A program made the translations under genes and the position numbers. From NCBI GenBank assembly GCA_016194585.1, contig JACQBG010000006.1:62001-126000 (forward strand): 64,000 nt of DNA. Reading direction: 5' to 3'. The notes under the pieces were generated by a model. The model was not told the origin of the DNA. It did not search any database and saw only the letters and a program-made list of their open reading frames with translations. This DNA is from Gemmatimonadota bacterium (GTDB taxonomy: Bacteria > Gemmatimonadota > Gemmatimonadetes > Gemmatimonadales > Gemmatimonadaceae). Shown here in pieces: positions 29,525 to 38,177 of the stretch; the stretch's first letter is position 1, and each line of letters opens with the position of its first letter.

Positions 29525-31842
29525 GAGGGACGGTAGCGGCGGAGCCGCAGGCTGTTGGTGACGACGCTGACGCTGCTCATCGCCATCGCCGCGCTGGCGA
29601 TGATCGGGTTGAGCAGCAGTCCGAACGCCGGGTAGAGGACGCCGGCCGCGAGCGGGATGCCCACCACGTTGTAGGCGAACGCCCAGAAGAGGTTCTGCCG
29701 CATCGTGCGCATCGTCGCGCGGGCGATGGCGATCGCGTCGGCGGCGGCGCGCAGGTCGCCGCGCATGAGAGTGATGTCGCTCGCCTCGATCGCCACGTCG
29801 GTGCCCGTGCCGACGGCGATCCCGACGTCGGCCTGGGCGAGCGCCGGCGCGTCGTTGATGCCGTCGCCGATCATCGCGACGACCTTCCCTTCCTGCTGCA
29901 GCCGCTGGATCGCGTCGCGCTTGCCGTCGGGGAGCACCCCCGCGATGACGCGCGTGATGCCCGCCGCGCGGGCGATGGCGTCGGCCGCGCGCTGCTGGTC
30001 GCCCGTGAGCAGCACGACGTCGAGGCCGAGTGCTCTGAAGCGTCGCACGGCTTCGCGCGACGTCGCCTTGATCGGGTCGGCGACGGCGAGCAGCCCGGCG
30101 GCCTTCGCGTCGATCGCGACGAAGACGACGGTCTTGGCGTCGGCCGCGAGCGCGTCGGCCGCATCCGCGAGCGTCGAGACGTCGACCGCCCAGTCGCGCA
30201 TGAGGGCGGCGTTGCCGACGCTCACCGAGCGGCCATCGACGACGCCGATGGCCCCCTGCCCCGCGATCGCCTCGAACGCGCTCACCGTCGCGCGCTCGGC
30301 GCTCGCGCCGGCCCGCGCCACGATGGCGCCGGCGAGCGGATGCTCGGAACGGCGTTCGAGCGCGCCCGCCAAGGCGAGCATCGTCGCTTCGTCCACGAGC
30401 GCGTCCGGCGCGAGCCGCACGTCGGTGACGACGGGCTTGCCCTCGGTGACGGTGCCGGTCTTGTCGAGCACGATCGTCGTGAGCGCGCCGGCCCGCTCGA
30501 GCGCCGCGCCCCCCTTGATGAGCACGCCGAGTTCGGCACCGCGTCCCGTCGCCACCATCACGGCGGTCGGCACGGCGAGTCCCATCGCGCACGGACAGGC
30601 GATGATCAACACCGTGACGGCGGAGGCGATCGAGCGCACGAGCCCTTCGCTTCCCGAGAAGAGGTACCACGTCACGAACGTGGCGATGGCGATGGAGAGC
30701 ACCACGGGAACGAACACGCTGCTGATGCGATCGGCGATGCGCTGGATGGGGGCGCGCGTCCCCTGCGCGTCCTTCATCATCTTCACGATGCGGGCGAGCG
30801 TGCTGTCGGCGCCGAGCGTGGTGGCGCGGAAGTGGAAACTGCCGCGGCCGTTGATGGTGCCGCCGACGACGCGGTCGCCGGCGCCCTTGGCGACGGGCAT
30901 CGGCTCGCCGGTGAGCATCGACTCGTCGACGGCGCTCGTACCGCTCGCGACCACGCCGTCGACGGGGATCCGTTCGCCCGGGCGGACGACGATCTCGTCG
31001 CCCTCGGCGACCTGCTCCACCGGCACGTCGCGTTCGCCGCCGTCGCGCAGGACGCGCGCCGACTTGGGCTGCAGGTCGATGAGGCGGCGCACGGCACCCG
31101 CGGTGGCGCCCTTGGCGCGCGCCTCGAGGGCGTTGCCCACGAGGATGAGCGCGATGATGACGACGACCGCCTCGTAATAGAGATCGGGCGCGACGCCGTG
31201 TCGCGTGAACAGCTGCGGCGCGACGGTGGCGACGAGCGAGTAGCCGTACGCGGCCCCGGTGCCGACGCTGATGAGCGTGTTCATGTCGGCGGAGTGGTGG
31301 CGGAAGGCCATCCAGGCGCGCGTGTAGAAGTGACGTCCCGCCCACGCCATCACGGCGGTCGTGATGGCGAGCATGAGCCAGGGGAGCCACGCCCACGACA
31401 TGGTGCGGTGCATGGGTAGCGCCATGACCGACATCATGGCCACGCCGACGAAGAGGCTCGCGACGCCCTTGCGGACGTAGTCGCGGTACTCGGCCTCGCG
31501 GGCGGCGTCCTGGCGATCCTGTTCCTCGGCCGCCGACTGGTGCTCCTGCGGCAGCTCGGCGCCGTAGCCCGTGGAGACGACCGCCTCGACGATCGCTTCG
31601 GGGCTCACGGCGGCCGGGTCGAAGGAGACGGTGGCCGTATTGGTCATGAGGTTCACGACCGCCGATCGCACCCCGGGGGCATGTTCGATGGCGACCTGCA
31701 CGCGTCCGACGCAGGCGGCGCAGTGCATGCCGGTGACCGGGAAGTTGAGCGTGCGGTCGCCGGGGGCCGGAGGTGCGACGGGACGCGGCGGCACGGACGG
31801 CTGAGGCGCCGCCCCCATCACGGGAAGCATCGCGCGAGCCAT
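29521..31842 (-). CDS. copA: Copper-exporting P1B-type ATPase
   Basis: Pumps Cu(I) out of the cytoplasm. The 773-residue protein has one N-terminal metal-binding domain (GMHCAAC, Cys41 and Cys44), eight predicted transmembrane helices, the membrane metal site Cys416-Pro-Cys418 of the CopA class, the phosphorylated Asp460 in DKTGT, an SEHPLAGA nucleotide-binding motif and [10 protein letters not shown]. The N-terminus also carries a Pro-rich 30-residue lead. AAGGAG precedes the ATG. It sits between the small membrane ORF and csoR, overlapping csoR by four bases. Confidence 0.96.
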   Translation of the reverse strand: MARAMLPVMGAAPQPSVPPRPVAPPAPGDRTLNFPVTGMHCAACVGRVQVAIEHAPGVRSAVVNLMTNTATVSFDPAAVSPEAIVEAVVSTGYGAELPQEHQSAAEEQDRQDAAREAEYRDYVRKGVASLFVGVAMMSVMALPMHRTMSWAWLPWLMLAITTAVMAWAGRHFYTRAWMAFRHHSADMNTLISVGTGAAYGYSLVATVAPQLFTRHGVAPDLYYEAVVVIIALILVGNALEARAKGATAGAVRRLIDLQPKSARVLRDGGERDVPVEQVAEGDEIVVRPGERIPVDGVVASGTSAVDESMLTGEPMPVAKGAGDRVVGGTINGRGSFHFRATTLGADSTLARIVKMMKDAQGTRAPIQRIADRISSVFVPVVLSIAIATFVTWYLFSGSEGLVRSIASAVTVLIIACPCAMGLAVPTAVMVATGRGAELGVLIKGGAALERAGALTTIVLDKTGTVTEGKPVVTDVRLAPDALVDEATMLALAGALERRSEHPLAGAIVARAGASAERATVSAFEAIAGQGAIGVVDGRSVSVGNAALMRDWAVDVSTLADAADALAADAKTVVFVAIDAKAAGLLAVADPIKATSREAVRRFRALGLDVVLLTGDQQRAADAIARAAGITRVIAGVLPDGKRDAIQRLQQEGKVVAMIGDGINDAPALAQADVGIAVGTGTDVAIEASDITLMRGDLRAAADAIAIARATMRTMRQNLFWAFAYNVVGIPLAAGVLYPAFGLLLNPIIASAAMAMSSVSVVTNSLRLRRYRPS

Positions 31843-31843
31843 C

Positions 31844-31948
31844 CTACTTCTCCTTGTCCTTTCGGCCGACCGACTTGAAGAAGTGCCAGTTCAGCCACGC
31901 GATGGCCGCGACGCCGGCCACGAGGACGATCCACTTGTCGAGCGTCAT
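31844..31948 (-). CDS. 34-residue membrane peptide of the copper operon
   Basis: A very small gene, one base upstream of copA. Its product has one hydrophobic helix (about 6-24: [19 protein letters not shown]) followed by a basic tail with many lysines, starting MTLDK. GGAGGGG sits seven bases before the ATG, inside the first CsoR operator, which supports translation. The sequence resembles the N-terminal membrane helix of some cupredoxin-type proteins in copper operons, without the cupredoxin domain. A helper of CopA or a copper-chaperone anchor is possible; function is unknown. Confidence 0.75.
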   Translation of the reverse strand: MTLDKWIVLVAGVAAIAWLNWHFFKSVGRKDKEK

Positions 31949-31967
31949 GTACCCCTCCAGGGTATAC
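31949..31967 (-). promoter_or_regulatory. CsoR operator, proximal
   Basis: Inverted repeat GTACCCCTCCAGGGTATAC on the + strand (GTA-CCCY-core-GGG-TAC), the usual shape of CsoR boxes. It lies directly upstream of the small membrane ORF and overlaps its ribosome binding site. The csoR gene is in the same operon, so the logic is autoregulation. Confidence 0.75.
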
Positions 31968-31970
31968 CGG

Positions 31971-31998
31971 AGGGTAATACCCCGGGAGGGTATGTCAA
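31971..31998 (-). promoter_or_regulatory. Promoter of the copper operon with distal CsoR operator
   Basis: On the - strand TTGACA (31,993-31,998) is a perfect -35 hexamer. TACCCT (31,971-31,976), 16 bases further on, is a plausible -10. Between and overlapping them is a second inverted repeat, ATACCCCGGGAGGGTAT read on the + strand (31,977-31,993), matching a CsoR box. Repressor bound here would cover the promoter. The next - strand gene upstream (32,024-32,416) ends 26 bases before. Confidence 0.75.
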
Positions 31999-32023
31999 GT
32001 CGGGGGAATCCCCGCCGGCCGTC

Positions 32024-32416
32024 CTACTTCTTCGGGCAGAGATAGTCGAGCGCGACGCCGCTGAAGGTGCTCGAGAACGAGGGGCCGAAGCCGGGGATCT
32101 TCGGCACGCTCTTCTCGGCGATGCGGCCGGCCTTCTCGTCGAGGTACATCGTCGACTCCTTCACGGCGACGGTGCGCGCGCCGCAGTTGAACATGGCGAC
32201 GGCGCGCGTGACGGTCACCTTCCCCTTCGGGTGGTCGAACGGCTTCGCGTAGGGCACGCGGAAGGAGGCCGTGATGATGCCGTCCTTCGCGGTCTTCACG
32301 CTCTTCGGGTCGATCTGCACCGGGTTGCCGGTGGAGGTCGTGCCGATGTCCTTCCAGCGCGAGCCCTGCGGCGCGACGACGGCGAGGGCGAGGACGAGGA
32401 GGCGCAGCACGGGCAT
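32024..32416 (-). CDS. Secreted small protein, surface-adhesin E-like
   Basis: A 130-residue exported protein with a signal peptide (about 1-18). The mature part begins with a Trp and contains GTTSTGNPVQIDPKSV, a pattern like the surface-adhesin E domain found in many periplasmic or surface lipoproteins of unknown role. Two cysteines, Cys78 and Cys127, could form a disulphide. No lipobox is visible. It lies between tRNA-Arg and the copper operon, without clear coupling to either. Function is not known. Confidence 0.7.
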   Translation of the reverse strand: MPVLRLLVLALAVVAPQGSRWKDIGTTSTGNPVQIDPKSVKTAKDGIITASFRVPYAKPFDHPKGKVTVTRAVAMFNCGARTVAVKESTMYLDEKAGRIAEKSVPKIPGFGPSFSSTFSGVALDYLCPKK

Positions 32417-32441
32417 GGACGAGGCTCCGCGAAGAGTGGAA

Positions 32442-32515
32442 TGCCCCCGGGCGGACTCGAACCGCCGGCCTGCGGTTTAGGAAACCGTCGCTCTATCCAC
32501 CTGAGCTACGGGGGC
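32442..32515 (-). tRNA. tRNA-Arg (anticodon CCU)
   Basis: The 74 bases fold as a standard cloverleaf on the - strand: acceptor stem GCCCCCG/CGGGGGC, D arm AGCTC/GAGC, T arm CCGGCGGTTCGAGTCCGCCGG-like, and anticodon loop TTCCTAA with anticodon CCT at 32,479-32,481. The anticodon stem has four good pairs plus an A-C mismatch at its outer end. The 3' CCA is not encoded. It decodes the AGG arginine codon, which is rare in this GC-rich window. TATCTT lies about 8 bases upstream of the 5' end as a possible -10. Confidence 0.93.
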
Positions 32516-32909
32516 GCTGCGCCGAAAGATAGCGCCCTTAACGCCAAACGCCGGGGCCCACACCCTGGCCCCGGCGTCCTGCGCCATCCCCGGAGGATCA
32601 TGGCGGCTGTGCCGCTGGAGCGCTTCGGCTCCAGATTTCCGGGTCGGCGCCCGATCGAGTTGGTGCCATGCCGGCCACGCTCGACGGTGCTTGCCCGCGT
32701 TCTAGGCGGGCGGAGTGCAGTGGGTCAGTGTGGCCACGGGCTTTCGCGCTTCGTCCCCAGCTGCTTCAGGGAGGTCGGGATCTTCGCCCGATCCGCTTCG
32801 GGCACCGTGATGGCACTGCCCTCAGGCTGCACTGTCACGATAGGAAAAGCCGGCGCCTGTCGCAATAGGGTTTTCCCCGTCCACAGTGCGCCCGGTTGCC
32901 GGTTTGCTT
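32516..32909. other. 394-base gene-free region between apt and tRNA-Arg
   Basis: No convincing protein gene lies here; the longest - strand frame (from 33,033 to 32,725) starts inside apt and has no recognisable motif. The region is AT-richer than the flanks and rich in small hairpins: TGGAGC/GCTCCA near 32,615, GCCCGC/GCGGGC near 32,692, GGATC/GATCC near 32,777 and GTGA.GCA.GCC/GGC.TGC.TCAC near 32,808. A strong stem closes it towards the tRNA. It may be a long 3' untranslated region or an RNA gene. I could not match it to RNase P RNA, tmRNA, SRP RNA or 6S RNA. Confidence 0.5.
32549..32577 (-). terminator. Likely terminator downstream of apt
   Basis: CGCCGGGGCC and GGCCCCGGCG form a 10-bp perfect stem around a loop of about 8 bases. 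On the - strand it is followed by TTTGGCGTT, only weakly T-rich. It lies beyond the structured gene-free region and before the tRNA gene. Confidence 0.6.
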
Positions 32910-33455
32910 TCAGTATTGGAGCAGTGCGTCGACGGCGTATCCGGCGAGCGCCGCGCGACCGCCGAGGGCGGTGAGTTCGAGCAGGAAGGCGCACGCGGCG
33001 ACCCGTCCGCCCGCGCGCTCGACGAGGCGGCACGTCGCGGCCGACGTGCCGCCGGTCGCGAGCACATCGTCGACGATCAGCACGCCGCGCGCATTCGCGA
33101 GCGCGTCGACGTGCATCTCGAGCGCGTCGCTGCCGTACTCCAGCGCGTAGTCCTCGCGCACGGTGCGGCTCGGGAGCTTGCCCGGCTTGCGCACGGGCAC
33201 GAACGCCGCGCCGAGCGATTGCGCCACCGGCGCGCCGAGGATGAAGCCGCGACTCTCGATGGCGACGACGTGCGTGATCCCCGAGCCACGGTAGGGCGCC
33301 GCCATCGCGTCGGTGGCGCGCACGAAGAGCGTTGCGTCGACGAGCACCGGGGTGATGTCCTTGAAGACGATCCCGGGCTTGGGGAAATCGGGCACGTCGC
33401 GGATGGCGCGGCGCACGGCGGCGGCGACGGTGGCTCGTTCGGCGTCGTCGGTCAT
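32910..33455 (-). CDS. apt: Adenine phosphoribosyltransferase
   Basis: Purine salvage enzyme: adenine plus PRPP to AMP. The 181-residue protein has the typical opening (VPDFPKPGIVFKDITPVL), an ESRGFILGAPVA motif for the purine, and the PRPP-binding signature VLIVDDVLATGGT. The start is the ATG at 33,455, which overlaps the pcm stop; longer frames upstream are out-of-family. In the futalosine pathway purine bases are released, which would give this enzyme extra substrate; that link is inference. Confidence 0.95.
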   Translation of the reverse strand: MTDDAERATVAAAVRRAIRDVPDFPKPGIVFKDITPVLVDATLFVRATDAMAAPYRGSGITHVVAIESRGFILGAPVAQSLGAAFVPVRKPGKLPSRTVREDYALEYGSDALEMHVDALANARGVLIVDDVLATGGTSAATCRLVERAGGRVAACAFLLELTALGGRAALAGYAVDALLQY

Positions 33456-34120
33456 CGCGCGTCGTCCGTCCAGCCGTGATCGCCCACGAGCGGGACGAAG
33501 CGCACGGCGTTGAGGTCCTGCCGGTCGTACCGGTCGCCGTGGCGCGTCACGAGCACGAGCCGCTGCTCGTCGCGTCCGCCGACGGGCACGAGCAGCTTGC
33601 CGCCGTCGGCGAGCTGCTCGAGCAGCGGCTTCGGCACGTCGGGGCTCGCCGCGCTCACGAGGATCGCGTCGTACGGCGCGTACGCCTTCCACCCGTGCGT
33701 GCCGTCGCCGAGGAGGAGCGAGACGTTCGTCACGCCGCACTGCGCGATGACGGCGCGCGAGCGCTCGAGGAGGGGCGCGATGCGTTCGACGCTGAACACC
33801 TGCGCGGCGAGATGCGCGAGCAGCACCGTCTGGTAGCCCGAGCCGGTGCCGATCTCGAGCACACGCTCCGTGCCGGCGAGCGCGAGCGTGGCGAGGTAGG
33901 TGGCGTGCACCGACGGCTGGCTGATCGTCTGGCCGTTGCCGATGGGGAGCGACGCGTCCTCGTACGCCCGGTGCTGCACGCCGGTCGGCACGAAGAGATG
34001 GCGCGGCGTCAGGTCGAAGGCGCGGATGACCGCGACGTCGTGCACGCCCTTTGCCTGCAACTCTTCGATGAGGCGGCGCCGGGCGCCGCCGAACTGCCGC
34101 GCTACGGGGCCTGCCACCAC
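33452..34120 (-). CDS. pcm: Protein-L-isoaspartate O-methyltransferase
   Basis: SAM-dependent repair enzyme that methylates isoaspartyl residues in damaged proteins. The product has about 222 residues, with an N-terminal RHLFVP motif, substrate loop GNGQTISQP and SAM-binding motif I VLEIGTGSGYQT. The start is one of two GTG codons (34,120 or 34,117) that lie inside the end of surE; either gives a normal length. It overlaps apt by four bases. The surE-pcm pair is a common stress/stationary-phase arrangement. Confidence 0.92.
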   Translation of the reverse strand: MVAGPVARQFGGARRRLIEELQAKGVHDVAVIRAFDLTPRHLFVPTGVQHRAYEDASLPIGNGQTISQPSVHATYLATLALAGTERVLEIGTGSGYQTVLLAHLAAQVFSVERIAPLLERSRAVIAQCGVTNVSLLLGDGTHGWKAYAPYDAILVSAASPDVPKPLLEQLADGGKLLVPVGGRDEQRLVLVTRHGDRYDRQDLNAVRFVPLVGDHGWTDDAR

Positions 34121-34863
34121 GACTCCGCGTCGTCGAGACGCGCCTGATGCGTGACGTCGAGGTGCAGCGGGGTCACCGAGATGAAGCCTTCGCGCACGGC
34201 GTTGATGTCGGTGCCGGCGTCGGGCGCCCACGTCACCGAGCCGCCGCCGATCCAGTAGATGGGGCGCCCCCACGGATCCTTCATGCGGGCGATCGAATCG
34301 CTGAACACGCGACGGCCGAGCTTCGTGAGCCGCACGCCCTTGATGTCGGCGGCGGGCACCGGCGGGATGTTCACGTTGAGCAGCGTCGACGCCGGGAACG
34401 CGGGGAGCGACACCAGGTGGTGCAGCAGCCGCGTCATCGGCTCGACGAGTTCCTCGAGCGGCGAGTGGTCGGCGCGCATGTTGCGCCCCGCGTAACTCAT
34501 GGCGATGCTCGGGATCCCGAGCGCGAGTCCTTCCATCGCCGCGGCGACGGTGCCCGAATAGAGCACGTCCTCGCCCATGTTCGGCCCGTGGTTGATGCCG
34601 CTCAGCACGAAGTCGGGCTTCGCGGGCATGAGCGCCTCGATGGCGAGCATCACGCAGTCGGTCGGCGTGCCGTCGACCTGCCACCGGCGCTCGTCGAGTT
34701 GCACCGGTCGCAGCGGATGATGCAAGGTCAGCGAATGGCTCGTCGCGCTCTGTTCACGGTCGGGAGCGACGACCCACACCTCGCCGAGCGGGAGCGCGGC
34801 GCGCTCGAGGCACGAGAGCCCCTTGGCGAGGATGCCGTCGTCGTTGCTGCAGAGCAGCCGCAT
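34102..34863 (-). CDS. surE: 5'/3'-nucleotidase SurE
   Basis: Metal-dependent survival-protein phosphatase acting on nucleoside monophosphates. The 253-residue protein opens with the signature LLCSNDDGILAKGL (metal-binding Asp pair) and has SGINHGPNMGEDVLYSGTVAAA, the hallmark SurE segment. Length is typical. Its stop lies within pcm by about 19 bases, and its start overlaps the merR-like stop by one base, so these genes form one unit. Confidence 0.95.
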   Translation of the reverse strand: MRLLCSNDDGILAKGLSCLERAALPLGEVWVVAPDREQSATSHSLTLHHPLRPVQLDERRWQVDGTPTDCVMLAIEALMPAKPDFVLSGINHGPNMGEDVLYSGTVAAAMEGLALGIPSIAMSYAGRNMRADHSPLEELVEPMTRLLHHLVSLPAFPASTLLNVNIPPVPAADIKGVRLTKLGRRVFSDSIARMKDPWGRPIYWIGGGSVTWAPDAGTDINAVREGFISVTPLHLDVTHQARLDDAESWWQAP

Positions 34864-35237
34864 CAGGTCGCGTCTCCGTCGAGGATGGCGAGGATCTCCT
34901 TGAGGTCCTGCTCGACCTGTTGCACGGTCTCGAGGTCGAGCCCGGCGCGCGCGGCCGGCCGGATGCCGCCGTTCTTGCGGAACTCGTCGAGTTTCTGCCG
35001 CGCGCCGTCGATCGTGTACTTCTCGGTGTAGAGCAGGTGCTTCACGAGCTGCACCATCTCGATCTCGCGCCGCTGATACACGCGGTTCCCCGACCGGTTC
35101 TTGGCGGGGCTGAGGAAGCGGAACTGGCTCTCCCAGTAGCGGAGCACGTGCGGCTTGAGCTCGGTGAGCTCGCAGACGTCCCCGATCGAGAAGAACTCCC
35201 GCACGGCTTCGGCCTTGTCGTTCGGACGAGCGGTCAT
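34863..35237 (-). CDS. MerR-family transcriptional regulator
   Basis: A 124-residue DNA-binding protein. The MerR winged helix is at about 15-85: FFSIGDVCELTELKPHVLRYWESQF, then NRVYQRREIEMVQLVKHLLY, followed by a short coiled-coil tail. No metal-binding cysteines are visible near the C-terminus, so it is not a classical metal sensor. It resembles the small MerR proteins found next to housekeeping genes in many phyla. GGAGGAGG precedes the ATG. Target promoters cannot be told; its own operon is a candidate. Confidence 0.88.
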   Translation of the reverse strand: MTARPNDKAEAVREFFSIGDVCELTELKPHVLRYWESQFRFLSPAKNRSGNRVYQRREIEMVQLVKHLLYTEKYTIDGARQKLDEFRKNGGIRPAARAGLDLETVQQVEQDLKEILAILDGDAT

Positions 35238-36229
35238 CGGTCCTCCTCCGTGCGCAGGCCGCGCGCCATGAGTTCGACGAGCGCCCATCGCGCCGGCTGC
35301 CGCTCGAACAGCACGCGGTGCACCGCGTTCACGATGGGCATCTCCACCCCTTCGCGCTCCGAGAGCGCCTTCGCGCTCTCCGTGGTCACGACCCCCTCGG
35401 CCACCGTCTCGCGTCCCGAGAGCACCTCGGCCAGCGACGCGCCTCGCCCGATCTCGAGGCCCACCGAGCGGTTGCGGCTGAGCGCGCCCGTGCACGTGAG
35501 CACGAGGTCGCCGATGCCGGCGAGGCCGGCGAACGTCTGCGGCCGGGCGCCCAGCGTGAGGCCAAGCCGCATGATCTCGGCGAGTCCGCGCGTGATGAGC
35601 GCGGCACGCGCGTTGAGCCCGAGCTCGAGGCCGTCACAGATGCCGGTGGCCACCGCCATCACGTTCTTGAGCGCGCCGCCGAGCTCCACGCCGATCACGT
35701 CGTCGTGCGTGTACACCCGGAAGCTCGGCGAACTGCACGCCTCCTGCACGCGCAGGGCCGCCTCGTGATCGTCGCTCGCGGCGACGATCGCGGTGGGAAG
35801 ACGGCGCGCTACCTCCGAGGCGAAGCTCGGTCCCGAGAGCGCGACGACGGGGCGCCCGGGGAGCTGTTCCGCGATGACGTCGGTCATCAGCGCGAGGCGG
35901 CCACGCTCGATCCCCTTCGTGGCGACGACGAGCGTCGCGTCGCTTCGCGTCCACGGCTCCATCGAAGAAGCCACGTCGCGCAGCACATGGCTCGGCGTCG
36001 CGTAGATGACGCATTGCGCGCCATCCACCGCCTCGCCGCGGTCCGTCGTCGCCCGCAATTCGGGATGGAGGAGGATGCCGGCGAGGAACCGCGGGTTCTC
36101 CTGCGCGACGTTCACCGCCTCGGCGACGTCGGGCTCGAACGCCCAGAGCGTCGTCTCGTGTCCGTTCTCGCTCAGCAGGCTGGCGAGCGCGGTCCCCCAC
36201 GCGCCCGCGCCGACGACGGCGCACTTCAC
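35234..36229 (-). CDS. gpsA: Glycerol-3-phosphate dehydrogenase [NAD(P)+]
   Basis: Reduces dihydroxyacetone phosphate to sn-glycerol 3-phosphate, the backbone of phospholipids. The 331-residue protein starts with the NAD-binding CAVVGAGAWGTALA, and has a catalytic-lysine region (GVELGGALKNVMAVATGI) and a LAGIGDLVLTC motif. The start is the GTG at 36,229, overlapping the plsY stop (GTGA). gpsA and plsY act consecutively: GpsA makes glycerol 3-phosphate and PlsY acylates it. Confidence 0.95.
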   Translation of the reverse strand: MKCAVVGAGAWGTALASLLSENGHETTLWAFEPDVAEAVNVAQENPRFLAGILLHPELRATTDRGEAVDGAQCVIYATPSHVLRDVASSMEPWTRSDATLVVATKGIERGRLALMTDVIAEQLPGRPVVALSGPSFASEVARRLPTAIVAASDDHEAALRVQEACSSPSFRVYTHDDVIGVELGGALKNVMAVATGICDGLELGLNARAALITRGLAEIMRLGLTLGARPQTFAGLAGIGDLVLTCTGALSRNRSVGLEIGRGASLAEVLSGRETVAEGVVTTESAKALSEREGVEMPIVNAVHRVLFERQPARWALVELMARGLRTEEDR

Positions 36230-36864
36230 GAGGACGTTCCTCCGTCGCGCTTCCGCCGGATGCTGTTCTCCGTGCCGGCGAGGAGGCGCTTGATGTTCGC
36301 CCGATGCGACCACCAGATGAAGGCGGCCACGGCCACGCTCACCCAGAACACCGGCGTCGCGCCATCGTGCCAGAGCACGAGCGGCGGGAGCACGAGCGAT
36401 CCCACGAGCGACCCCAGCGAGACGAATCCGCTCGAGACCGTGACCGTGGCGAACAGGGCGAGCGCGATCACGAGCGGGACCGGCGCGAGCGCGGCGAAGA
36501 CGCCGGAGGCGGTGGCGACTCCCTTCCCTCCCCCCTTCCACAGCAGGAAGATGGGCTTCGAGTGCCCCGCCAGGGTGGCGATGCCGTAGGCGAGCGCCCA
36601 CCAGACCGCGCTCGACGACCCCGGCACGCCGACGTCGAGCACGCGCGGGAGCAGCGCGACCGGAAGCGCCCCTTTCCCCGCGTCGAGGAGGTAGACGGCG
36701 AGCGCGGCGCCCGCACCCAGCTCGCGGTAGACGTTCGTCGCGCCGAGGTTCCCCGAACCGACCGTGCGCAGGTCCACCCCCTTGAGCAGCCGGCCCGCGA
36801 GATACGCCGACGGGAAGGACCCCGCGACATACGCGATCGGCAGCCCGAGGGCGGCGTGCGGCAT
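36226..36864 (-). CDS. plsY: Acyl-phosphate:glycerol-3-phosphate acyltransferase
   Basis: Membrane acyltransferase for the first acylation of glycerol 3-phosphate, using acyl-phosphate made by PlsX (not in this window). The 212-residue protein has five hydrophobic helices and the three PlsY motifs: GSFPSAYLAGR with GSGNLGATNVYR, GKGALPV, and WKGGGKGVATASG. The ATG at 36,864 shares a base with the der stop. It is a typical length, and lies next to gpsA. Confidence 0.95.
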   Translation of the reverse strand: MPHAALGLPIAYVAGSFPSAYLAGRLLKGVDLRTVGSGNLGATNVYRELGAGAALAVYLLDAGKGALPVALLPRVLDVGVPGSSSAVWWALAYGIATLAGHSKPIFLLWKGGGKGVATASGVFAALAPVPLVIALALFATVTVSSGFVSLGSLVGSLVLPPLVLWHDGATPVFWVSVAVAAFIWWSHRANIKRLLAGTENSIRRKRDGGTSS

Positions 36865-38177
36865 CAGGCCGACTTCCTCTTCAGGATGATGCGGAGCGGG
36901 TTTCCCGTGAACCCCCAGAATTCGCGGAAGCCGTTGTGCAGGTAGCGGACGTAATGCTCCTGCAGCAACTCGGGGTGGTTGCCGAAGACGGCGATCGCCG
37001 GCGGATCGGTCTCGACCTGCGTCGCATAGTTGAGCTTGATCTCGTGCCCGGCCGCCTGCGGCGGCTGACGGCGCGCGACCAGCTGCTGCAGCGCGTCGTT
37101 CACCTCCGACGTCGTGATCCGCTTGTGCCGTTCGCCCTCGACCTGCTGGATGATGTCGAGGACCTTCGTCACGCGCTGCCCGGTGAGCGCCGAGGTGAAG
37201 AGGAACGGGACGTAGCGGAAGAACGGGGCCTTCTCCGCGCACTCCTTCTGGAACTTCGCCGCGGACTTGTCGTCCTTCTCCTCGCGGATGTCCCACTTGT
37301 TCACGACGACGATGATCCCGCGCCCCGTCTCCCACGCGAGCGCCGCGATCTTCATGTCCTGGTTGTGCAGCCCCTCGGTCGCGTCGATCATCAGGATGCA
37401 GATGTCCGAGCGGTCGATGGCGCGGCGCGTGCGGAGCGCCGAGTAGAACTCCACGCCGTCGTCGACCTTCGACTGCCGGCGCAGCCCGGCCGTGTCGACG
37501 AAGATCATCCGCTCGCCGTGATACGTGAACGGCGTGTCGATCGCGTCGCGCGTCGTGCCGGCTTCGTCGGAGACGACGAGGCGGTGCTCGCCGAGCAGCT
37601 TGTTGATGAACGACGACTTGCCGACGTTCGGGCGGCCGACGACCGCCACCCGAAGGTCCTTCGCGAGCTCGTCGGGGTCGGGCGCCGGCAGCGCCTTCAC
37701 GATCTCGTCGAGCAGCTCGCCGGAGTTCTTGCCGTTGGTCGCCGACACCGGATGCGGGTCGCCCGCGCCAAGCGTGTAGAACTCGTAGAAGTCGGTGCTC
37801 TGCGGGTCGTCGACCTTGTTGGCGACGACGAGCCAGGGCTTGCCGCTCTCGCGCAGCAGGTCGGCGACCCGGGCGTCGCTCGGATGCACCCCCACCTTGG
37901 AGTCGAGCACGAGCAGGAGCAGGTCGGCCTCGCCGATCGCCTGCAGCACCTGCTTGCGGATCTCGAGGTCCATCGGGAGGTCGGAGTCCTCGCGCAGCCC
38001 CCCGGTGTCGACGAGCCAGAAGGCGCGCCCGTTCCACTCGGCGCGCGTGAAGTGGCGGTCGCGCGTCGTCCCCGGCTCATCGCTCACGATGGCGTGGTCG
38101 TGGCCGACGATGCGGTTGAAGAGCGAGGACTTGCCGACGTTGGGGCGGCCGATCAGTGCGACGACGGGGAGACTCAC
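36864..38177 (-). CDS. der: Ribosome-assembly GTPase Der (EngA)
   Basis: Essential GTPase with two tandem G domains that assists 50S ribosome assembly. The 437-residue protein shows G1 motifs GRPNVGKSS twice (about 9-17 and 185-193), DTAG/DTGG G3 motifs, NKVD and NKWD G4 motifs, and a C-terminal KH-like domain. It starts with GTG and overlaps the DUF512 gene by four bases and plsY by one. Length and layout are standard. Confidence 0.96.
   Translation of the reverse strand: MSLPVVALIGRPNVGKSSLFNRIVGHDHAIVSDEPGTTRDRHFTRAEWNGRAFWLVDTGGLREDSDLPMDLEIRKQVLQAIGEADLLLLVLDSKVGVHPSDARVADLLRESGKPWLVVANKVDDPQSTDFYEFYTLGAGDPHPVSATNGKNSGELLDEIVKALPAPDPDELAKDLRVAVVGRPNVGKSSFINKLLGEHRLVVSDEAGTTRDAIDTPFTYHGERMIFVDTAGLRRQSKVDDGVEFYSALRTRRAIDRSDICILMIDATEGLHNQDMKIAALAWETGRGIIVVVNKWDIREEKDDKSAAKFQKECAEKAPFFRYVPFLFTSALTGQRVTKVLDIIQQVEGERHKRITTSEVNDALQQLVARRQPPQAAGHEIKLNYATQVETDPPAIAVFGNHPELLQEHYVRYLHNGFREFWGFTGNPLRIILKRKSA

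Noticed and set aside
32579-32909. RNase P RNA, tmRNA, SRP RNA or 6S RNA
   Set aside because: I looked for the conserved cores (for instance GAGGAAAGUCC of RNase P, the GGAA-loop region of SRP RNA, the tRNA-like ends of tmRNA) and found none.
32725-33033. A 102-codon - strand frame after apt
   Set aside because: It starts inside apt in another frame, its first third is an Arg-rich shadow, and the rest has no family features.
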